This document shows positions 58,466 through 64,000 of a stretch of 64,000 nt of DNA, piece after piece (within the stretch, counting starts at the first letter, position 1; every line of letters starts with the position of its first letter). The DNA comes from an uncultured Mailhella sp. (GTDB lineage: Bacteria > Desulfobacterota > Desulfovibrionia > Desulfovibrionales > Desulfovibrionaceae): assembly GCA_944322635.1 (NCBI GenBank), contig CALUPL010000036.1, positions 1 through 64,000 on the forward strand, in the 5' to 3' direction. The position numbers were made by a program, and so were the translations under genes. Below the pieces are notes generated by a model, which saw only the letters and a program-made list of their open reading frames with translations, did not search any database and was not told the origin of the DNA.

Positions 58466-61400
58466 ATGACACATCGTTCCATCCGCTTCGATCCCCAGGA
58501 CTACCAGCTTCTCACCATGATCAACAGAACGGTGACGAAAAGCCAGAAGGGCCTGCCCAGCCTCATGCCCCAGCTCAGTCCTTCGGGCATCATGGAACTG
58601 GCCGTTCCCGTGGAACTGCGCATGGCTTCGGCCGTTCTGCGACTGCTCGACACGCTCTCCCAGGGCCGGGCCGACGACAGAATCGAAGCTCTCACCGCCC
58701 TGCGCGACGAGGTGCTCGTCATGGCGCGCACCTCGCTCCGCATCAACACGGGACGCGTACTCGTGCAGCTCATGAAGGAACTCGTGCGTTCCCACGGCGA
58801 CTTTGAAACGCAGCTTCGCCTGGCTCACGATTTCCGGCAGGCGGCCAGCGGCCGACACGCCGTGGTACGTCGTCTGCTTCACCGCTACTTCATGCTGGAA
58901 ATGCCCGAAGACTGGAACCAGGCCGTATTCGACAATCACGTTCACGACGCCAATACCAAGGGTCGCAAAAACGCCACGCACCTCATCATGGATGCCTGGC
59001 TCAAGGGCATTCGTTCCCTTACCGTCATCTATTACAACTACGTGGCCCCCGAAGCCGCAAGCGAGCTCATACGCGCCGCGCGCATCATGGGCATTACCGT
59101 GCGCATAGGACTGCTGTTCCATGCGCCCTACCTCGGCCGTCTGGTCGATCTCATATGGATACCGCGCGGCTTCACCAACGATGAGGACTTCATATCCTTT
59201 CTGTCCACACCGGCCATGTCCACGCTCATGAACGAGGGCCGTGCCGCCACGAGGTGGCTGGAAAAACGCATTCTGCACCTGCTCGACGACTGGAACAAGA
59301 CCGAAAGGTCCCGTCTGGCTCCCATGCTGCACGCCGTGCCGGAGCCCCTCGACCCCCATGAATTTCTGCTCTTCGTGGGACACGGGCAGGCCTCTTTGCT
59401 GCACCTTGCCGAATACATACACAAAAAGATTTTTCCCCTGCTCAAAAAGCGGGCGGACGATGTCGGTATGGCTCTTCAGTCTCCCGACACGCCGAACGAA
59501 GAACATTCAGCTCTGCTGCATGAACTCGAAACGCTCGACAAGTTCACCACCGAAACCGTACTCGCCCGCCTGAACGACCCTGAACTTTTCCCCAGAACGG
59601 CAACGCTCCAGAACGCCTGCGACTCCTCCGACTGCCCGGATCTTCTCAATCAGACGCCTCTGCACCTGCTTACTCGTCTGTGTGATCTCAAAAGCGGCTG
59701 CCGCATCACTCTGAACCTGGCCCGCCTCACAGCCGAGGACGTGCTCAACCTTCTCTGGGACTGCCAGGGACGCATCACCCATCTTGAGCTTTTCAACCTC
59801 AAGGACTGGCAAAACGGAGACATGGAACACCTGCAATCCATCAACGAGCTGCAGTGCGCCATCAACGAAGGCAGCGTACCGAGACTCAAGCAGATCATCA
59901 TAGGCATGCTCAGGGACGCAGGAGCCGTACCCGACGTTTCCGAAGAGGAAGGCTTCAGCACGCCGCGCGGCAGTGCCACGCTCCATTCCGCCGACGCCCC
60001 CAAGTCGCCGCGCGTACGCAAGCTGCGCATCATTCTTCAGAACATTCCCGTGCTCTGCGGCTACTATCAGACGGCCAAGCTGCGCGCCACCATGGGCACG
60101 GATTCCACAAGTCGTCCCGGACACCGCTACGGCATGGGGCTGGCCTATCCCGAAACGCTGCCGCTGCGCGCACGCAGGGAACTCAATGATCCGCGCCGTT
60201 CCGCCCATCTTCTGCTGCCGCTGCGCACCGAACTGCTGGAACAGGTGACCTACAGTTCCGACGCTCCCGGCGAGGAGCCTTCCCGACTCGTCTCATTTCT
60301 CCGCAGAATTCCCGGTCTGCGCCATTTCGGTAAAAACCGTCATACGGAATGGACTCCCGTGTCGGAAAACACCGTGGTCTGCAACGGCGGCAACTGTTCC
60401 ATAGCCACTGCCGACGTGGGATCCACACAGGGCAACATCATCACGCTCGGCGGCACGGACTCCAACATCGTGAACGGGTTCATGCCTGCGCATCATGACA
60501 GGGAAAGCATTCTCGACAAAAGCCGCTATCTCAACACCGGCCTTGCCAACGCTCTGCGCGTCATTGTGGGATTCATTCCCGCCTGGCTCTCCTTTCTCTT
60601 CACCCAGACGGGCTGGCTTGCCTGGCTCGGTGCACCGCTCTGGTTTCTTATTTCCGGCCTGCGCAACATTCTTCAGGCCGTACTCGGCAGCGGCGGTCTG
60701 CACCGCTCCTCCGTTCTGCACTGGAAAAGCTATGTAAGCTGGTCCAGCCTGTACGTTTCGCTCATGTACAACGGCCTTTCCGTCGTGCTCCTCGAACCGC
60801 TGCTCCGCTGCCGCATTCTGCAACAGGGCATGGGGCTGAGCACCGTCAACGCCCCCGTCGTCACCTATGCCGTACTCATGGCCGGCTGCGGCATCTACAA
60901 AGTCGCCACGCACCTTTTGCGGGGCTTCTCCATGAAAAACATTCTCACCGACATAGCCTGCATCGTGCTTTCCCTGCCGCTGGCCCTTATCATGCACGCC
61001 GTTCTTCTCTTCCTTGTCACTGCCGCAGGCGGGAGTCCGGAAACGCTGGCGGCCGCAGCGGTGTTCGTGGTGAAACTCGCCTCCGACACCGTCATCGGCA
61101 TTGTGGACGGCATTGTGGACAGAGAAAGCAACATACGCAGACGTATGGCCGACTATCGAAGCCGTCTGCATGAATCACTCGCCCTCTACGGTAAACTGGA
61201 AGAGCTCTTCCCGGAAAAAAACGTCATGACTCTTCTCGCCAGACCCGATACCCTGCCCCGCACGCTGCATGCCATAGATCCTCGTCTGTGGCTGGACATG
61301 GTCATAAACGCCCTCGATCTCATGTATTTCTGGTTTTATCAGCCCCGGGCAAACTACGCGCTTGATCTCTTCGTACGACGCTTTTCCAAAAGTGAACGAC

Positions 61401-61579
61401 AGGTGCTTCTGCGCATGCAGCAGATCCTCATGCTGGAAAAGGAAGTCAGCCAGCTTCTCGTGGACGGGCTCGTAGGCCGAAACTTTGCCGCGCCGCTTTC
61501 CTTCTATCTGGCCAGAAACGAAGAATATCTGCGTCAGATGAAGGCCGTCTGCCTGCCGGAGGAACAGCCCCGCAAATAA
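58466..61579 (+). CDS. Large membrane protein of unknown function (1037 residues)
   Basis: I do not recognise this protein as a whole. Residues 1-690 are soluble-looking; AVFDNHVHDANTKGRKN (154-170) has an H-x-H with acidic neighbours reminiscent of the first metal motif of PHP or amidohydrolase domains, followed by LKGIRSLTVIYYN and ARIMGITVRIGLLFHA, which read like alternating beta/alpha units of a barrel. About residues 690-885 contain roughly five to six hydrophobic helices (GFIPAWLSFLFTQTGWLAWL, LVLSLPLALIMHAVLLFLVT-like). A 150-residue charged tail follows. I choose ATG 58466; an ATG at 58433 is possible. It stands alone. Confidence 0.75.
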   Translation: MTHRSIRFDPQDYQLLTMINRTVTKSQKGLPSLMPQLSPSGIMELAVPVELRMASAVLRLLDTLSQGRADDRIEALTALRDEVLVMARTSLRINTGRVLVQLMKELVRSHGDFETQLRLAHDFRQAASGRHAVVRRLLHRYFMLEMPEDWNQAVFDNHVHDANTKGRKNATHLIMDAWLKGIRSLTVIYYNYVAPEAASELIRAARIMGITVRIGLLFHAPYLGRLVDLIWIPRGFTNDEDFISFLSTPAMSTLMNEGRAATRWLEKRILHLLDDWNKTERSRLAPMLHAVPEPLDPHEFLLFVGHGQASLLHLAEYIHKKIFPLLKKRADDVGMALQSPDTPNEEHSALLHELETLDKFTTETVLARLNDPELFPRTATLQNACDSSDCPDLLNQTPLHLLTRLCDLKSGCRITLNLARLTAEDVLNLLWDCQGRITHLELFNLKDWQNGDMEHLQSINELQCAINEGSVPRLKQIIIGMLRDAGAVPDVSEEEGFSTPRGSATLHSADAPKSPRVRKLRIILQNIPVLCGYYQTAKLRATMGTDSTSRPGHRYGMGLAYPETLPLRARRELNDPRRSAHLLLPLRTELLEQVTYSSDAPGEEPSRLVSFLRRIPGLRHFGKNRHTEWTPVSENTVVCNGGNCSIATADVGSTQGNIITLGGTDSNIVNGFMPAHHDRESILDKSRYLNTGLANALRVIVGFIPAWLSFLFTQTGWLAWLGAPLWFLISGLRNILQAVLGSGGLHRSSVLHWKSYVSWSSLYVSLMYNGLSVVLLEPLLRCRILQQGMGLSTVNAPVVTYAVLMAGCGIYKVATHLLRGFSMKNILTDIACIVLSLPLALIMHAVLLFLVTAAGGSPETLAAAAVFVVKLASDTVIGIVDGIVDRESNIRRRMADYRSRLHESLALYGKLEELFPEKNVMTLLARPDTLPRTLHAIDPRLWLDMVINALDLMYFWFYQPRANYALDLFVRRFSKSERQVLLRMQQILMLEKEVSQLLVDGLVGRNFAAPLSFYLARNEEYLRQMKAVCLPEEQPRK

Positions 61580-61620
61580 GACTCCGTCCTCCACCCGAAA
61601 AACGAAGCAACGTTTTCCCA

Positions 61621-61664
61621 TGCAAGAAGGCGCCGTTCCATACTGGAACGACGCCTTCTTTGCA
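61621..61664. terminator. Long hairpin between the membrane protein and trmL
   Basis: Near-perfect stem: GAAGGCG plus CGTTCC on the left, loop ATACT, GGAACG plus CGCCTTC on the right, with one bulge. TGCA flanks extend it. Both converging genes can use it. Confidence 0.7.
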
Positions 61665-61711
61665 TCCTGCCCTGCGACCGGAGAAAAAAAGCAGGTCGTA
61701 CGCTTCGCCTT

Positions 61712-62179
61712 CTATGCAGGCCAGCCGTCCAGTCCGTTCAGAGAAGCCAGCGCCATGTAAAGAATGATGCCCGCAGAAGTGGAAAGATTGAGGCTGCGTA
61801 TGCAGCTTTTCACAGGTATGCGCACATGCTCGGAAGCCAGACTCTGCACCTCGGCGGGAAGCCCCGTGGATTCCGGGCCGAAAAGCAGGCTGTCCAAAGG
61901 GGAAAACGCAAAGCGGTGCACGTCGCTTCCGCCGCGGGCACTGGTGGAAACAAGCCTGCGTCCCGCGCCGTCCCCCTGAAGGTAGGCTTCAAGAGACGGC
62001 CACACGGTCACGTCCACATGCGGCCAGTAATCGAGACCGGCCCTGCGCAGATGTCTGTCGTCTATGGAAAAGCCCAGCGGCTCTATGAGATGCAGGCGCG
62101 TACCCGTACCCGCGCACAGTCTTGCAATGTTGCCGGTGTTCGGCGGAATCTCGGGGTGATACAATACGATGTGCAGCAT
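61712..62179 (-). CDS. trmL: tRNA (cytidine/uridine-2'-O-)-methyltransferase TrmL
   Basis: 155 residues, SPOUT fold. TrmL methylates the wobble ribose of Leu tRNAs. The opening MLHIVLYHPEIPPNTGNIARLC, the central LLFGPESTGLP and the C-terminal knot IRSLNLSTSAGIILYMAL are family signatures. I start at ATG 62179, where the conserved region begins; a frame extending to 62257 lacks support. Confidence 0.94.
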   Translation of the reverse strand: MLHIVLYHPEIPPNTGNIARLCAGTGTRLHLIEPLGFSIDDRHLRRAGLDYWPHVDVTVWPSLEAYLQGDGAGRRLVSTSARGGSDVHRFAFSPLDSLLFGPESTGLPAEVQSLASEHVRIPVKSCIRSLNLSTSAGIILYMALASLNGLDGWPA

Positions 62180-62464
62180 GATTGTTCCGTAAGCGAAACG
62201 CCGGACAGAAAAACTTCCGACGCTCCGGACAAAGAAAAACGCCCGGGCCGAAAGCACGGACGTCGTAAAAGACGGCGGACGAAAGCCCGCCCGAGCGAAA
62301 AGCAGAATATCGGAAAAACGTCGGGCCCGGCGTCAGCCGACTCCGCTTTTGAGCCGGTGCCGCCCCCTGCCGGACGCCTTTTCAGCGCGGCGTACTGCCG
62401 GCCGCCGCAATATAGGCTTATGAATCGAAAAATCACGGCAGCGGAACGCTCCGCCGCCTGTTCA

Positions 62465-62554
62465 TCAATGATGTCTGTTGGGAGAAGTCTTCTTGATATA
62501 GGTAAGGGCGCAGATCACCGCAATGATGCCGACGAAAAAGAAAAGGTAGTCCAT
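62465..62554 (-). CDS. Tiny single-helix membrane protein (29 residues)
   Basis: MDYLFFFVGIIAVICALTYI followed by KKTSPNRHH: one transmembrane helix and a basic tail. The ATG at 62554 has a very good CAGGAGAGAG site seven bases upstream, better than expected by chance. It lies between trmL and the PHP gene, on the minus strand. Function unknown; related small hydrophobic proteins are easily missed by gene callers. Confidence 0.5.
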   Translation of the reverse strand: MDYLFFFVGIIAVICALTYIKKTSPNRHH

Positions 62555-62798
62555 GACTCTCTCCTGTGCTTGTGATGCCCCTGAACGGGCGGACGATGCC
62601 TGTTCACCATATCCCTTCCAAAGGCTTTCCGCAAGAGCAACAAAGGGGAAGGGCTTTCTCTTTTTCCGAAAAAGAAGCGGTTCCGGCGAACTTCCCGCCT
62701 GAAAAGCGTTTTTTTCCCCTTCAGACGGACATTGCGGGGCGTAAGGGCCTGCGCTATCATGACCGCGCAAAAAATTTTACTCATGCAGGAAAAACGCC

Positions 62799-63632
62799 AT
62801 GATACGAGTCGATCTTCATACACATACCAATCACTCCCACGCACGGGACAGCGTTCGGCAGATGTTCGATGCAGGACAGGAGAAGGGCCTTCTGGTCCAG
62901 GGCTTTTCCGAACATTCTCCAAGGCCTGAGGGTTACGACTATCCCGAGGAATACCGGGATCACCTTGCCGCAACCTTCAACGATTATCTGAACGAGGTAA
63001 CGAGTCTCAAGGAAGAGCAGGCTCCCAGGGGCGTACAGATTCTGCTCGGCCTTGAGGTGGACTGGCTGGAAGATGAGGTGCCCTATCTGCGCAATATGAT
63101 CTCATCTCACGAGTACGACTACCTCATAGGGGGCATTCACTTTCTCGGCCGCTGGGGATTCGATTCCGCTGCCTCCGACTGGGCGCCTCTCTCCTTCGAG
63201 GAACGCTGCGGACTGTACGAACGCTACTACCGTACCATGAAGGCCATGGCGGAAACAAAACTGTTCAACATCGTGGCGCACCCTGACCTCATCAAGATAT
63301 TCTCCGTAGAGGATTTCCACCGCTGGCTGGAGATGCCCGCAAGCATGGATCTTGTTGGAGATGCGCTCTCTGCCGTACGCGACGCGGGCATGGCCATGGA
63401 GATATCCTCCGCGGGGCTGCGCAAGCCCTGTCGGGAAGTCTATCCCGGCCCGAAAATTCTCAAGCTTGCCAGGAACCTCGGTCTTCCCGTCACCTTCGCT
63501 TCAGACAGCCATGCCACGGAGCAGGTGGCATGGAACTTCGACACTCTCGCCCGCTGTGCCGCCGCCGAAGGCTGGAGGGAAAGCCTGGTGTTCCGCCGGG
63601 GCGACGTGACCACCGTGCCCTTTATCGACTAA
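62799..63632 (+). CDS. PHP-domain phosphoesterase, histidinol-phosphatase HisJ-like
   Basis: 277 residues. The four PHP metal motifs are visible: DLHTHTNHSH (5-14), GFSEHSPRP, LGLEVDW, and AHPDLIK with SDSHAT near the end. The whole length and GGIHFLGRWGFD match HisJ-type histidinol-phosphate phosphatases, which complete histidine synthesis in organisms without HisB. Other phosphoesterase roles are possible, since no his gene is adjacent. AGGA site before the ATG. Confidence 0.85.
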   Translation: MIRVDLHTHTNHSHARDSVRQMFDAGQEKGLLVQGFSEHSPRPEGYDYPEEYRDHLAATFNDYLNEVTSLKEEQAPRGVQILLGLEVDWLEDEVPYLRNMISSHEYDYLIGGIHFLGRWGFDSAASDWAPLSFEERCGLYERYYRTMKAMAETKLFNIVAHPDLIKIFSVEDFHRWLEMPASMDLVGDALSAVRDAGMAMEISSAGLRKPCREVYPGPKILKLARNLGLPVTFASDSHATEQVAWNFDTLARCAAAEGWRESLVFRRGDVTTVPFID

Positions 63633-63703
63633 GCGGCATGCGCGGCGGGCAGAAGCCCGACCTCTCCGCAAGTGCCGCAGTCCTCCTGCCGTCAGGCTCA
63701 TGC

Positions 63704-63732
63704 GCGCCGGGAAATCTTTCCCGGCGCTTTTT
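63704..63732 (+). terminator. Terminator of the PHP gene
   Basis: GCGCCGGGAAA and TTTCCCGGCGC arms (63704-63714, 63717-63727) followed by five T. About 70 bases past the stop. Confidence 0.85.
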
Positions 63733-63858
63733 ATGCCGTTTCACCGCCTTCGTCACGCATCCGCCTGCAACAATTTGCAAGCATTCCGCCCTTGGCAGCA
63801 GTGCAAAGCATGGTTATTCTTCCTCCATGGCCTTCATGACCACAACACAGGAGCAAAC

Positions 63859-64000
63859 ATGACCAGCCAACTCAAGACCCTTCTGCTCATGGCCGGCCTT
63901 TCCGCCGTTCTCATTGTCATGGGCAGCGCTCTCGGCGGTCGTCAGGGCATCGTCATCGCCCTCGTCTTCGCCGTCATCATGAACATCGGAAGCTACTGGT
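63859..64000 (+). CDS. htpX: HtpX-type M48 metalloprotease, N-terminal fragment
   Basis: 47 codons before the window ends. MTSQLKTLLLMAGLSAVLIV and then GSALGGRQGIVIALVFAVIMNIGSYW match the two N-terminal membrane helices of HtpX, an inner-membrane zinc protease that degrades misfolded membrane proteins. The HExxH motif lies outside the window. ACAGGAG site before the ATG. Confidence 0.85.
   Translation, partial: MTSQLKTLLLMAGLSAVLIVMGSALGGRQGIVIALVFAVIMNIGSYW

Noticed and set aside
63780..63820. Sigma-54 promoter before htpX (TTGGCAGCAGTGCA)
   Set aside because: The spacing between the GG and GC elements is three bases too short.

Overview
The window reads as chromosome of a Desulfovibrionaceae-type sulfate- or sulfite-reducing deltaproteobacterium (Desulfovibrio / Bilophila / Mailhella-like). 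The main reasons are the siroheme-dependent heme genes (ahbC, hemB, ahbD and an ahbA/ahbB-type gene), a Desulfovibrio-style outer-membrane porin, spermidine synthesis through carboxyspermidine, and dense GC-rich coding with strong AGGAG ribosome sites. I saw no rRNA, tRNA, CRISPR array or transposase. This is mostly a housekeeping chromosome with one clearly AT-rich acquired gene, one accessory transport/catabolism operon, and one long gene-free structured region.

Layout. 0-2.2 kb: start of rpsF, a lipoprotein and mnmA. 2.4-8.6 kb: alternative heme pathway, split by an AT-rich Mrr-type restriction gene and an AEC permease. 8.9-17.6 kb: DUF169 protein, pyrG, pyruvyl transferase/acetyltransferase pair, secA, RlpA lipoprotein. 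18.1-21.4 kb: complete dTDP-L-rhamnose set rfbACDB. 21.4-27.8 kb: dinB, then speA / carboxyspermidine dehydrogenase / slyX / nspC. 27.9-38.0 kb: a seven-gene minus-strand operon (substrate-binding-protein fold, ornithine-cyclodeaminase-like enzyme, MFS carrier, aromatic-amino-acid-lyase homologue, sodium/solute symporter, two small or unknown proteins) with a divergent LysR regulator and a porin. 38.1-53.4 kb: MFS, tag, secreted DUF3298 protein, TetR-nagZ, yddG, rlmN, dus, comF, flavin reductase, metallo-hydrolase, pdxST with a divergent MocR-type regulator, TauE/SafE permease. 53.7-57 kb: flavodoxin, a 1.2-kb gene-free region, katalase. 57.3-64 kb: second RlpA, a 1037-residue unrecognised membrane protein, trmL, a PHP phosphoesterase and the start of htpX.

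Most interesting. (1) The lyase homologue at 30.1-31.6 kb lacks the Ala-Ser-Gly triad that makes the MIO cofactor, and it sits with two carriers. A betaine lyase of the ergothionase type, releasing trimethylamine, fits better than a histidine ammonia-lyase. (2) A Fur-box-like palindrome lies exactly in the spacer of a TTGACA promoter at 55.05 kb. That promoter points into about 0.9 kb of hairpins, each next to an A/T tract, before flavodoxin: a possible iron-controlled structured leader or RNA. (3) The MocR-type regulator next to pdxST has Glu where the PLP-binding Lys should be. (4) speA has a run of nine G in its promoter spacer and a terminator-like hairpin just before its start codon. These interpretations are inference; the sequence facts behind them are given per entry.
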